Below are positions 55,111-64,000 of a stretch of DNA of 64,000 nucleotides, piece by piece. The translations under genes were made by a program, and so were the position numbers. Source of the stretch: Prorocentrum cordatum (Eukaryota > Sar > Dinophyceae > Prorocentrales > Prorocentraceae); the NCBI GenBank assembly GCA_963575745.1, contig CAUYUJ010014559.1:313869-377868 (forward strand), given 5' to 3'. Position 1 is the stretch's first letter. Each line of letters begins with the position of its first letter. Below the pieces are notes generated by a model. It was not told the DNA's origin. It saw only the letters and a list, made by a program, of their open reading frames with translations, and made no database searches.

Positions 55111-55414
55111 CAATCTCGGGAGATCCGCCCAGACGTCTTGGGCCCGCGCTGGGCCCCCCCTCCCGCCGGCACCTCCACCGTAGCCCAGTCGGGATGCCTC
55201 GCGCTTCAGGACCCTGTTGTCAGCTCCCTTGGCGTCCGCCATGCCGCTAAAGCGCAGCCCGACGCGCGCTCGAGCCCGACTAGGCCTTGCGGCCGCGAGC
55301 CTGTCCTGAGACTTGGGCTCTGGCTCGCGGCTGGGAGCCCCTCGTGGTCAAAGCGCCGCGGACGACTCGCGGTCGTCGGGCGCATCATGGCCTTGAGCCA
55401 ACATGGATATGGAT

Positions 55415-55640
55415 GTCTGTCGTGTTGGTCTGCCGTGCCGCTGTGGTCTGCCGTGCAGGTCTACCGTGCTGCTCTGGTCTGCCGCGCTGGTGTGCCGCAC
55501 GTTTGTGGTCAGCTATGTTGGTGTGCCGTGTTCCTGTGGTCTGTCATGCTGGTCTGCCGTGCTTCCGTGTTGTTCTGCCATGCTCCTGCAGTCTGCCGTG
55601 TTGGTCGGCCGTGTTGTTGTAGTTTGCCGTATTTTTGTGG
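55415..55640. repeat. ~31-bp minisatellite
   Basis: GGTCTGCCGTGCTGCTCT-type units with insertions. The Cys/Val/Leu-rich frame through it is an artefact. Confidence 0.8.
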
Positions 55641-55673
55641 GACGGGTCCTCCAACATTCCTATGTGGGGAGGC

Positions 55674-55708
55674 CCGTAGCCATTTGGCTCAAGCCATTCT
55701 CGGTCAAG
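55674..55708 (+). other. Relic spliced leader followed by a truncated second leader
   Basis: CCGTAGCCATTTGGCTCAAG (55674-55693) is the dinoflagellate spliced leader with one T missing from its T-run. CCATTCTCGGTCAAG follows at once (55694-55708) and matches the leader from its internal CCATT onward with three changes. Full leader followed by a leader starting at CCATT is the known product of an mRNA that was trans-spliced, reverse-transcribed into the genome, expressed and trans-spliced again at the AG inside the old leader. It marks a retroposed cDNA; the downstream sequence is not recognisable. Confidence 0.7.
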
Positions 55709-55709
55709 C

Positions 55710-57500
55710 CGCTGTGGCCTGCCGCGTCTTGGATGACTCTGGCACAGTTTCTCCTTGTCAGCACGCGCCACCTCCTGCACCGTAGTGCATTGATGGCGAA
55801 AGTATCAGATGGCGACTCTGCGGAGAGCAGGTCCACTCGCCTTGTAGGAGTTCAACATCCCGTGGGCTTTTCCCTCAAATGACTTGGGCAGCTTTGAGAG
55901 GGAAGGCGTCGCGAATGTTGAGGATGGTGCCCTGTTGGGGGTCCTTTTGCGGCCCTCTTAGGGCGTCTTAAGGGCGCCTTGGACCGTTGTCAGGCCATAT
56001 TTGCTGTTCTTGGTGCGTATTTGGCGTGTGGGAGCCCCTCTGCTGCCACCTCAGAAGGTGTCTTGGGCATCTTGGCGGCCACGGAGGGGGGGGGTCGAGG
56101 CTCCGAGGGCCCTTGCGACTGCTATTCAGGCCAGACGGGCTTCTTACTATTCCGCACTGCTCCCAACCATGGCCCTCGGGTTGTCCTGAGGATGCCTCAG
56201 GAGTTCTCGAGGAACCTGTTGAGTTCCTAGTTTCTCTTGGGTTTCCCGGGGTTCCCGAATCCTAAGGATGCCTCCAGGTGTCCTGAGGATGTCCGACACA
56301 ACCCGGAATATGTCACAACAGATACGTGTAATTTCTTCCGGGCGCATGATGACATAGAGAATTGTCGTATGGGAGTATAGGGTGTATTTCATAGATTTAC
56401 ACATCATCTAGCATCCTTGTGCTACAATTGTTTCTTCTGGCAGCGCGACATCTTTTGTTGGGTTGGAATTGGAACCAGTTGGCTTGGTTCCGCTGTGGAA
56501 TAGTTGGAATTCGGGTTCGTTCATGTCAATTCCGTCCCACTGGGCTTTCGATGGGTGGTGAGTTGTTGGTTGGGGGGGTGCTGGGAGGGTGGGGTGGTCC
56601 TGGTTCCGGAGGTGGGGGTGGCGGATTGTGGAGGGACGGGTGGGATAGGCTCCAGTTCTGTCGAGTGTTGGGGTAGATAATGCGAAGCACCGCGTCAGCG
56701 TCAACGCAAACTCCTCCTTTCCTTTCCCCTTTCCCTTGTCCCTTCGCCTTCCCTCCGCGCTCCAGATCGAGTCGAGTCGAGACACCTCCCCCTCCCCCTC
56801 GTCCTCCCTCTTTCGCAACCGAACAGCCAGGTTCGTGGCAGCGCCCAGGAGACCGAGGAGTCCCTCAAGACGGCCACCGTGGACCGCCCTTGGGGGGGGC
56901 ATGGACCATGGGGGGTCCTCCGACCAGAGGAGAGCGAGTTGAGACAGCGGTACTTGGCTTTCGTGGGGGTCCCTCGTCGCCACGGCTGGACGCTGCTCGG
57001 GAAACCGTTGCGTTCAGATCCCCAGGAGGGGCCTGGGGGCTGAGTTTGAGCTGCCGTTGTCCCGCGTCGCCCTGCTCAGAGCCGAGGACAGGCGTCGCTA
57101 TCGGGGCGCTCTTGGGCGATCTGGGGGGACTGGAAGCGCACAAGCGAGGAGCAAATTTCTTGTGCGATCCATCGCAGGGTCTTGGGAGGTGCCGCTGCAA
57201 AAGGAGACGGAGCGCCTCCCCTGGCATCCGCGTGTGCCTTCGACAAGTTTTGTTCGTGCTGGGGGGGTATCATCAGGCCTTGATCTGGGCGCTGTAACTG
57301 GCTCACACCGCGCGTTTTCGCCAAGTGTTCGCCGGGTTTCTTGCTGCAGGGCCATCAGACACCGATCTGGCTCGGAATCTGCAGCAGAGCGGTGGGGTTG
57401 AGGGATTTGGTCGCAATTATTTGCGATGCTGATTTGTTTCGCAACGTCGGATCTCACGGTTCAGTATCGGACGCCAGGGCACCGCGCCGTCCAGGCGTAG
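55710..57500. other. Unassigned region
   Basis: Possible retroposed sequence just after the relic leader, GGGGTCC/TCTTAGGG-rich sequence at 55925-55990, then mixed sequence. A G-rich stretch (56560-56650) and many short frames; no recognised domain. Confidence 0.35.
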
Positions 57501-58020
57501 GAGCTTGCTGCAAGGGCCCCGCTGTGCTGTCGCCAGCCCCCCCCCCCAGGATGGGGGCGACAAGTTCGAACGGTACGACCGACCAACAACATGTCTAATT
57601 CTAAAGCGAGCTGAGGGACGTAAGGAATGGAAGCGAGCGTGCGCCCGCGGCCGCGTCGGCTCAAGCGGCCGGCCGCCCACATTTGACCGTGCTTCACCGC
57701 GAGGCACACACTCGCTTTCGAGACCAAAAGGATTCCCCTATTGCTTAAGATGGCACATCCTCTGCTACTGGGATTCCCGCTACTACAGTACAACTGAGCT
57801 GGAGCTTGGCTTCGCCTACAGCGAAGGTGCTGGTTGGGCCTCCCAGCCCCCTTCAAACTTGGTAGCGGAGCTGGCCTATGGTGCTCAGCTTTCGCTCTAT
57901 TCCTCACCATGCACGGCACTATTTGGTGGACTACGGATATGGTGGAACATCCGGGTGCAGTGGGTTTGTGCGGAAGAATGTACATAGCTACGCAACGCCG
58001 CAACGACACGTGCAGCGATA
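57501..58020. other. Unassigned, lower-GC region upstream of a Copia remnant
   Basis: A 160-codon frame (57505-57987) reads smoothly at its end but matches nothing I know. It may be 5' non-coding or N-terminal sequence of the element that follows. Confidence 0.3.
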
Positions 58021-58117
58021 TTGTTGCTCAAGCGGAGGTATCTTACTTGCACCCTACATCCCTGCGCTTCTACACCCCTGAAGTCCACCCACCTACTCCA
58101 ATTTGTAATTTATTCTG

Positions 58118-58160
<43 letters not shown>
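58118..58160. repeat. (TA)n microsatellite
   Basis: ATATATACATATATATA run of about 40 bp. Confidence 0.97.
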
Positions 58161-58161
<1 letters not shown>

Positions 58162-58329
58162 CATGGAAACATGCGATATGATAGACAGCCGCCTCCAACC
58201 CCACGCAGACTTACGACTACCCAACGGAAGTCCCAACCGACTACATCCGACTACGACCTACGAGACCATTGGAGTCACCTGGGTCGCTGTTGGGCGTGCG
58301 GTAGGACATATGCGTGGCGGAAACGACAC

Positions 58330-58930
58330 ACGAACGGCCTGCCCTCAGTGGGACCAGCCGGTCAAGTACCTTTTCGCGAATTCGTCCGCGAGGTACATGC
58401 CTGGATCAATGTGACCACAGGCAATATGACGCCCTCCCAGCAGACTGCAGCTCTGCAGCGAGGTTTGGGAGGTCTCGCACGGACTATCGCCATGAGGGTC
58501 TTTCCAACAATTATCAATTTTGGTGTCAACATAGGTGGCTCATACTGACGGCGCCACCTATTTTATGCTCATCTTAAGCACGAAGTTCGAGAATTTAGAA
58601 GAGGAGTGCCAACTCAACCCTGGTACTGCTCTCATGATTTCCGAGTGCATGCGGGTGAACGCATCGACCAGACGTTAGCACGTTTTGGGATAACCCGCTA
58701 CGAAGCTGAAACAGCCGGTTTCAACATCCCCAACTTCCAAATCTTTACAGCGATTCTACTCAGAGCCCTTGGAGTGGGGGCATCGCGCGCACAACAACTT
58801 GCAGCCTTTAAACCACCATACGCCGGGAGACCAACAACAATTTGACGCTCTACTTGAACGTATGAGGTCATATGCTCACATTGTTGAGAGAACCCCCGGC
58901 AATATTGGTGGTACCGTTTGTCACGGTCAC
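58330..58930 (+). pseudogene. Copia Gag remnant
   Basis: Four frames in succession: VPFREFVREVHAWINVTTGN and LQRGLGGLARTIAMRVFP; then TYFMLILSTKFENLEEECQL; then GERIDQTLARFGITRYEAET, FQIFTAILLRALGVGASRAQ; then FDALLERMRSYAHIVERTPG. The order and motifs are those I associate with a dinoflagellate Copia Gag (a Trp-x-x-Leu-Thr block, a Leu-Leu-Arg-Ala-x-Gly-Val block, a His-Ile-x-Glu-x-Thr-Pro-Gly-Asn ending). It packages element RNA when intact. Three frameshifts make this copy inactive. Confidence 0.65.
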
Positions 58931-60646
58931 CGAACCGACGCCTTCCAAGGCGGGGGCGGACGGGCCCGCGGCGCGCGAGAGGCTACGCGGAAAGAAGTAC
59001 ATGAGAGAGCTCCCGCCGTTCGCCGAGACGGCGTTTTACCTGCCAGCGGACAGGGGCCGGGGGCGCTCACGAGCCAGGAGCTGCGCATCGGCGCCGAGAC
59101 GGGCGCGATCCGGGCCAGGACGGTCAAGCGGAAGGCCGGCGGAGACCGCTACGACGCCGAGCTGCTGAAGAAGATGCAGGGGTCACCGTGGCGGCCTTCG
59201 CCAGGTGCACCCAGAGGCGGGGGCGAGGCGCCCGCTGCCAGGCCCCCGATCGAGGGAGCGTCCGACGAGGCGCTTCTGCCAGTAGACCCGCAGGCTGCGC
59301 GGCCAGGCACGGGCGCCGGAGGAGTTCCCGGTCCGCGGCGCGCGCGCATCCGCAACGAGGTGGGGATCAAGAAGTTCGGGCGCGCCCCGGGCTGCATAGG
59401 CTGCAAGAGCTACGCAGCAGGACTGCTGGCTCGCAGCCGCAGCGAGACCTGCAGGGCGAGAGCCACGAAGCTCATGGAAGAGGACTTCGAGATGAGGAAG
59501 CGCGCGAGGAAAGCTGAGGGGCGACGCGGAGAGAAGAGGCTGTCTGAACGGCAAGCGGTTGAGCCAGAGGCGGCGCGGGCTGAGGGGGGTCGCGCGCCCC
59601 CTGGCGCGGCGCCAGATCACGGTCAACCCCCAGCGGCATCGGGCGCAGCGGCGTCGGGTGCAGCAGCGTTGAGTTCGGCGGCGCCGAGTGCGGCGGCTCC
59701 TGGGCCTGGAGATCTCCGCGGCGAACCTCCGCCGGCGGCGATGGAGGGCGCTCGGGCGAGGGCGCGAAGGGAAGCGCTGAGGCGGACCCCGCAGCGGAGA
59801 ACGCCATGGGCGTCAGCTCGTCGGAAGAGATCGAGGACGTCATCACCGAGATGGGTTTCTTCAACGCATGTGACGGAGCTGTTCAGTCCGGGCAAGTTCG
59901 CGAGCGGGGCGGGGCCGTTCGGCCTCAACCATGGGCATGCTTTCGACCTGCGCCCGAAGGGCAATAATGGTGCGCAGCGGGGCCTGTCGGGCCCCGATCG
60001 CCAGAGGACGTGCGAGGCGGTCATCGAAGAAGAGAAGCCGCGCCTCTTGATTGGGTCGCCGATGCGTCGCGCCCTCAGCGCCATCATGAACCTCAACAAG
60101 GATCGCTTCCCAGAGGCGTGCGAGCAGAAGCTTGTCGAGGAGATCCAGCACCTGCGGTTCTGCGTGAAGATGTACGTCAAGCAGGTGAAGGAGGGGCGTT
60201 GCTTTCTGCGCGAGTTCCCAGTCCGTGCTCGGAGCTGGAAGCTGGATTTCATGATCGAGCTTTCGAAGATGGACTGCGTCGCGCATTCTGCGGGGCATCA
60301 GTGCGTTTTGGGCCAGCAGTCGATCGACTTCGATGGCGAGATTGGTTTGGTTTTTCCTCGAGCCTGCCGGCTGGATGGGCAATTCAGAGTGCGTCTTGGC
60401 AGATGTTTCTCTCTGGCTCGAGAAAGAGGGCCTGCCACGGGACCAGTGGCATCGCGCCCCTCTGGTCGGAGGCTCGAGGACACGGCCGGCGCAGAGCTGC
60501 CCGCCGGCTCTGGCGGCAGTGATCCTCATTGGCTTGAAGACGCAGCTGAAGGTCAATGGCGACCTGAGTGCGTGCACCGCGGGCGTCACCTGCGAGGTGG
60601 GCGCCGCGACCTGGGACATGCCGCGCTGTCGCGCAACTCCTCGTGA
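58930..60646 (+). pseudogene. Copia pol linker with a methyltransferase-like domain
   Basis: Begins with Gag-derived residues, then a linker (TVKRKAGGDRYDAELLKKMQ, then GSPW). A Cys/His motif follows near 59390-59460: PGCIGCKSYAAG, then SETCRARATKLMEED. Next comes a domain near 59860-60260 with TELFSPGKFASGAGPFGL, HGHAFDL, EKPRLLIGSPM, LRFCVKMYVKQVKEGRCFL and a Ser-Trp-Lys-Leu block. The TELFS...Gly-Leu...Asp-Leu and Ile-Gly-Ser-Pro blocks look like motifs I and IV of cytosine-5 methyltransferases, but the usual PPC/PC motif reads Gly-Ser-Pro-Met-Arg here and no ENV motif is evident. Similar blocks occur in other dinoflagellate Copia polyproteins as I recall them. The frame then leaves the conserved reading near 60330. 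Confidence 0.5.
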
Positions 60647-61334
60647 TCCATTGGGGCGCGAGGAGTTGCGCGACAACATCTTGGGCCAGCTGCTCGACGC
60701 CAAGCTGGCGCGGGCCGGCAGGGGGGGGGGCTCAAGTGCATGGGCGACGCGAAGGTGCGCGAGGAGGTCCCGGAGTCTCCCTGCTGGGAGGAGACCAAGG
60801 CGAAGCCCATCCAGGTCAAGTGGGTGGACGCGAACAAAGGCGACGACGCTCGCCCGGAGATTAGATGCAGACTGGTTGCGAAGGAGCTGAAGAGCGTTCA
60901 GACGAAAGGCCAGGGTTTTCCGGGCCCACGCGTTCTCGGCCACCCCACCGCAGGAGGGCGTCATGATGCTCTTCGGCAAGATGGCGAGCAGGATGCAGGG
61001 CGAAAGCAAGCGGCGCGAGCTGATGTTCATCGACATCAGCCGGGCGCGCTTCTACAGCCCGGCGCGTCGGCGGGGTTTCGCGCAGTTCCCGGCCGAGCGG
61101 CGTCGCGCGGGCTACTGCGCGCTGTTGTTCAAGAGCACGTGCGGCACGAGGGGCGCCGCGGCGAATTTCGCGGACAAGGCGATGGAGGCGCTGCGCGAGA
61201 TGGGCTTCAAGATGGGCATATTATGCCCGTGCTTGCGCGGGTGCGACGAGAAGGAGACCCTGCTATTCCACCGCGGGGGCGATTTCGGGAGCGAGGGCGA
61301 TGACGACGCCCTGGGGCGGTGCAAGACTGAGTAG
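60333..61334 (+). pseudogene. Copia reverse-transcriptase remnant
   Basis: Three frames in turn. 60333-60890 has HRAPLVGGSRTRPAQSCPPA. 60740 on has CWEETKAKPIQVKWVDANKG and RCRLVAKELK, the start of an RT_2 domain. 60963-61334 has motif A LMFIDISRARFYSPA, then a CGTRGAAANFADKAMEALRE block. The catalytic box reads FHRGGDF (61266-61286) where HGDDF-like residues are expected, so the active site is broken as well as the frame. Confidence 0.75.
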
Positions 61335-61380
61335 TCAATGCATCTCCTGGCGTTGGTGCGCGGAGTGCTCAGCTGGGGCG

Positions 61381-62303
61381 ACGGCGATTTGCGGGAAATC
61401 GCGTGCTCGACAGGATTGTCAAGCTCACCGAGACGACGACCGGCGCTCCGTGCTTGCAGTGGGAGGCCGACCCCCCCCGCGCGGAGATCGCTTGGGCCTA
61501 GGTGGGTCTCGGGCTCGACAAAAGCAGCAAGTCGGTCAAGGCGCCGGGCATCAAGACGACGGCGGAAGAGTTGACGGACTCTCCTTCCTTTGGCGCGACC
61601 GAGGCTTCGGTGTGCAAGAGCGTCTGCATGAGGATGCACTACTTAGCGATGGACAGGATCGACTTGCTCTTCGCGGCTAAAGAGGCGGCGAGGTGGATGA
61701 GCAAGCCGACTGGGGTCGCCATGGAGATGGTGAAACGTATCGGGCGCTGCCTGATGCGCAGGCCGAGGGTCGTGCAGCGGTTCGTCCAGCAAATCGAGCC
61801 GGACGTCCTGAGGGCGGCGCGCGGCTGGGACCGCGCGGGCCGCGTGCTGACTACAGAGGAGAACTGCAGGGATCGCGCTGTATCACGGCGCGCGTCTACT
61901 CAAAGCGACCGCCAACACCCAGACAGTGGTTGCTTTATCGAGTGGAGAGTCGGAGTTCTACGCGATCGTGCGTGGCGCCAGCGTCGGACTCGGGGCTATT
62001 CGCGCGTGCATGGATTTCGGCGTGGCGAAGGACCTTGTCGTCGAGACGGACGCGACGGCCGGGCGCGGCATGGCGCCGAGGCTCGGAGCGGGAGAGGTGA
62101 GGCACCCGCACGCGCAGTTTCTGTGGGCGCAGGGCATCTACCACGGGAGGCGCGCGAAGCTAGTCAAGGTCCCCGGCGAGCAGAATACTGCGGACATGAT
62201 GACGAAGCACCTCTCGGGTAACACGATCGACTGTTTCATGAATCGGTGCGGGCTCGTGATTTGGGAAGGACGGAGTGAGTTGTCCCTGAGGGCAGCGGTT
62301 TGA
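61381..62303 (+). pseudogene. Copia RT connection and RNase H remnant
   Basis: A short stretch near 61400 reads RIVKLTETTTGAP and PRAEIA before a stop. 61502 on reads KAPGIKTTAEEL, MRMHYLAMDRIDLLFAAKEA and MSKPTGVAMEMVKRIGRCLM, the region joining RT to RNase H. 61926-62303 holds VALSSGESEFYAIVRGAS (catalytic Glu), VVETDATAGRGMA (catalytic Asp), RHPHAQFLWAQ and VPGEQNTADMMTKHLS, a typical Copia end. Two frame changes. Confidence 0.8.
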
Positions 62304-62310
62304 GTGCGGC

Positions 62311-62470
62311 TTGGGCCGTAGGGTCGGCCATTTATGCGTGCGGGCAGGAGTGCTTGCTTGTTGGCGGAGGCGCGGATTGGCGCCTAGCCTTGGGCCGGAG
62401 GTCCGGCCATCCATGAGTGCAGGCTGGAATGCTTGCTCGTCGGCGGCAGCGCGGATTGGCACTTAGCCGA
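62311..62470. repeat. Tandem duplication, about 79-bp unit, after the Copia remnant
   Basis: Two copies of a unit beginning TTGGGCCG (62311 and 62390) with GGTCCGGCCATCCATG / GGTCGGCCATTTATG and GCGCGGATTGGC. It may be the remains of the 3' untranslated region. Confidence 0.75.
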
Positions 62471-62748
62471 AAAGGAGTGCGGCAGTGCCTTCTTCAGGAG
62501 GGACTGTGAAGGATGTAGGTTATCTTTAGCCGTGTTGATTCAAACAACCATCGTTATCTATGAGGGCTCTGTGATTATTGGCTGCATCTGCCTGCGCACA
62601 GCCTATCAGGCGGGGAGCGCACTGCTCCCTGCCAACACTGGTTGGGCGTTTCTTCCACGCTCGGCTGTACAGCTGGCTCCTTTTTCGGAGACTCACAACA
62701 GGGCTGATATTATCGGATAAGGAAACGGGCATACGTATACATGCTCGA

Positions 62749-62796
62749 GCGCCGATCCAAGAAATTTGCGCGGTCCTCCGAGACTTATGTTTACGT
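62749..62796. mobile_element. Half copy of inverted-repeat element, family D
   Basis: GCGCCGATCCAAGAAATTTG, then CGCGGTCCTCCGAGACTTATGT. It is the right arm only and its ATGTTTACG end matches the outer left arm of copy 3. Confidence 0.6.
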
Positions 62797-62799
62797 TGG

Positions 62800-64000
62800 G
62801 CTTTCATCTAGATTCGGGCCCAAGCCTGATCCCCTTTCCAGGGAGGACCACCCCTTGGCCTTTCGCGCCACGTCCTGCGCTTGGTTGCCGCGACAACGAG
62901 GCGGCGCAACGCCGAGTGAAAGAAGGCACAAAGAAGGAACGAGCGGTGCAGGCCGCTCGTTGAAGGTCGTTCGGTATGTTCGGATACTGCCCCAACGTGG
63001 TGAAGGTCTACGTTGAGCGCCATTCGCCATCTTCGGCAGGTTCGCGCGGTGTCGGCGCGGCGGCGACGTCAGCACGGGCGTTCAAGGAGGAATGCCGTCA
63101 GTGGCCCATGGACGAATCGGGCGACCGACGCGCCGCCGATCGTTCAAGATTGAGCGATCCACGCGGTGTCGGAAACCAACGCCGAAATTATCACGACCCG
63201 ATTCTGCCGAATGCTACTAGTAAGTTCTGCGCCGCGTTGAGCGCCGTGTGCCGTCTGCTCACGCCAGACCACCTGCCCGTTGCGTCACAGGTGCCAATAT
63301 GGCGCGAACCCTGCCCCACAGGGCCCCAAAAGCCGGGACATTGCGAATCGGGAGTGTTGAACTTCCAGCCGGGGGCAACTGAGAATGGACGATGCTTCTG
63401 CCCACGGTAGCAGCCTCCTTTCCGCGCGCGCCAGCTGGTTTGCTAGAGAGTGGGTCAACGAGCTCCAGGACCCCCGCCTACCCAGCCCAGCTCTGTGCCA
63501 GCTTCGGCGATGGCAAGGTCCGGAGGAAGACGACGACGACAACTCATCAAAAAGACCCCGCTTACGGGGTCCTGGAACAGTCGTGGGGCGCCCTCCACTG
63601 CTTGGGGGGCGGGTCGGGCCCCCCTGGGGCCTGGTCCGCTCCAGTGCGGGCGGGCCCCGACATCTGGCATGAGGGAAGCGGGTCCTGAGAGGAAAACGGG
63701 TCCTGGATTCGGCTGGGATCGGCGCGGGGTGTGCTATAGAAGTGGACAGTCTTTTATCAGCGGCTGGCGTGGCCTAGCCTATACGTGGGTTTCGCTAAGT
63801 GGGCTCCGCCCACGCAGCTGAGTTGTCTGACCCCCCTTCGCCATGTGGGGCACATGCAACCAAGCTGGGTCAGGCTAGAGAGAACCCCCTTTGGCATCCA
63901 CATATAACCCCCTTATCCGATTAGCACCCCCCGCGCCGACCCCAGTGGGGCCTTCCAACGGGACGGGTTCCTCATCTCGGGTCGCTTCATGTTTTGGCGG
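62800..64000. other. No recognisable gene
   Basis: Mixed GC-rich sequence with G- and C-runs at 63590-63690. Frames on both strands overlap heavily and match no family I know. Confidence 0.4.

Larger units (their letters stand above)
58300..62303 (+). mobile_element. Decayed, internally deleted Copia-like element
   Basis: Gag and the post-integrase/RT/RNase H part of a Copia element of a lineage different from the 23-29 kb copy, on the plus strand. Protease and the integrase core are missing: Gag (to about 58930) is followed directly by the linker that normally comes after integrase. At least five frame changes. No LTRs could be found. Its GC-rich pol part contrasts with a less GC-rich gag part. 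Confidence 0.8.

Noticed and set aside
55392-55412. Reverse-oriented spliced-leader-like string CTTGAGCCAACATGG
   Set aside because: It has more mismatches, and the leader itself contains a short palindrome (AGCCA...TGGCT), so a partial reverse match is weak evidence. Kept only as a note beside the strong match at 55674.
54607-55785. 392-codon plus-strand frame across element T and the 31-bp minisatellite
   Set aside because: Spans unrelated non-coding elements, with no domain and repeat-driven composition.
57652-57666. GGCTCAAG strings elsewhere (for example 57658, 60730, 36410)
   Set aside because: Only eight or nine bases match the spliced leader, expected by chance in a window this size.
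57000-63000. LTRs of the second Copia element
   Set aside because: I found no direct repeat flanking 58.1-62.3 kb. The 79-bp tandem copies after the element do not recur upstream.

Overview
The window looks like nuclear DNA of a dinoflagellate. It is GC-rich and repeat-dominated. It carries two Copia-like elements with hallmarks I associate with dinoflagellate copies (a Gly-Cys-Pro-Gly-Cys type motif before the RT, HVDD or HxGD RT boxes), a PIF1-like helicase fragment of the dinoflagellate type, and a near-exact relic of the dinoflagellate spliced leader followed by a second, 5'-truncated leader copy (55674-55708). High GC would suit a Prorocentrum-like species, but the species cannot be fixed from sequence. 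A 100-base N gap at 52810-52909 marks a scaffold join.

No complete host gene is visible. The best host-gene signal is three short plus-strand segments that together match the N-terminal coiled-coil region of the axonemal protein CCDC40/FAP172: about 18719-18851, 50572-50615 and 54346-54432. They are collinear, and the second junction is phase-consistent. If they are exons of one gene, it has introns of about 31.7 kb and 3.7 kb, and most of this window is intron.

Layout: 0.5-1.15 kb, LINE 3' end (+). 2.1-3.68 kb, PIF1-like helicase fragment (-), with a 101-bp tandem array to 4.8 kb. 5.7-13.9 kb, minisatellite, a terminal-inverted-repeat element, long GGA and GAC arrays, and a 53-bp-arm foldback element. 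15-19 kb, coding-like minus segment, trinucleotide arrays, dispersed inverted-repeat elements and exon A. 19.4-22.5 kb, CA and CAT arrays. 22.5-29.9 kb, a ~161-bp satellite split by a full-length Copia element (23302-29156, minus strand, 199-bp LTRs, 5-bp target duplication GATGA). 30.9-35.1 kb, four tandem-repeat families. 35.8-38.6 kb, decayed LINE (+). 39.8-40.7 kb, GGA array. 41.3-43.2 kb, two decayed minus-strand coding remnants. 43.3-53.4 kb, simple arrays, foldbacks, hairpin repeats and exon B. 53.6-56 kb, inverted-repeat elements, exon C and the relic spliced leader. 58.1-62.3 kb, a decayed, internally deleted Copia element (+). 62.5-64 kb, little recognisable.

The identifiable genes are mostly retroelement genes. 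The minus-strand Copia is structurally complete (LTRs, primer site, purine tract, target duplication) but has one in-frame stop and one frameshift. The other retroelements are multiply frameshifted. At least four families of short inverted-repeat elements are dispersed through the same sequence.
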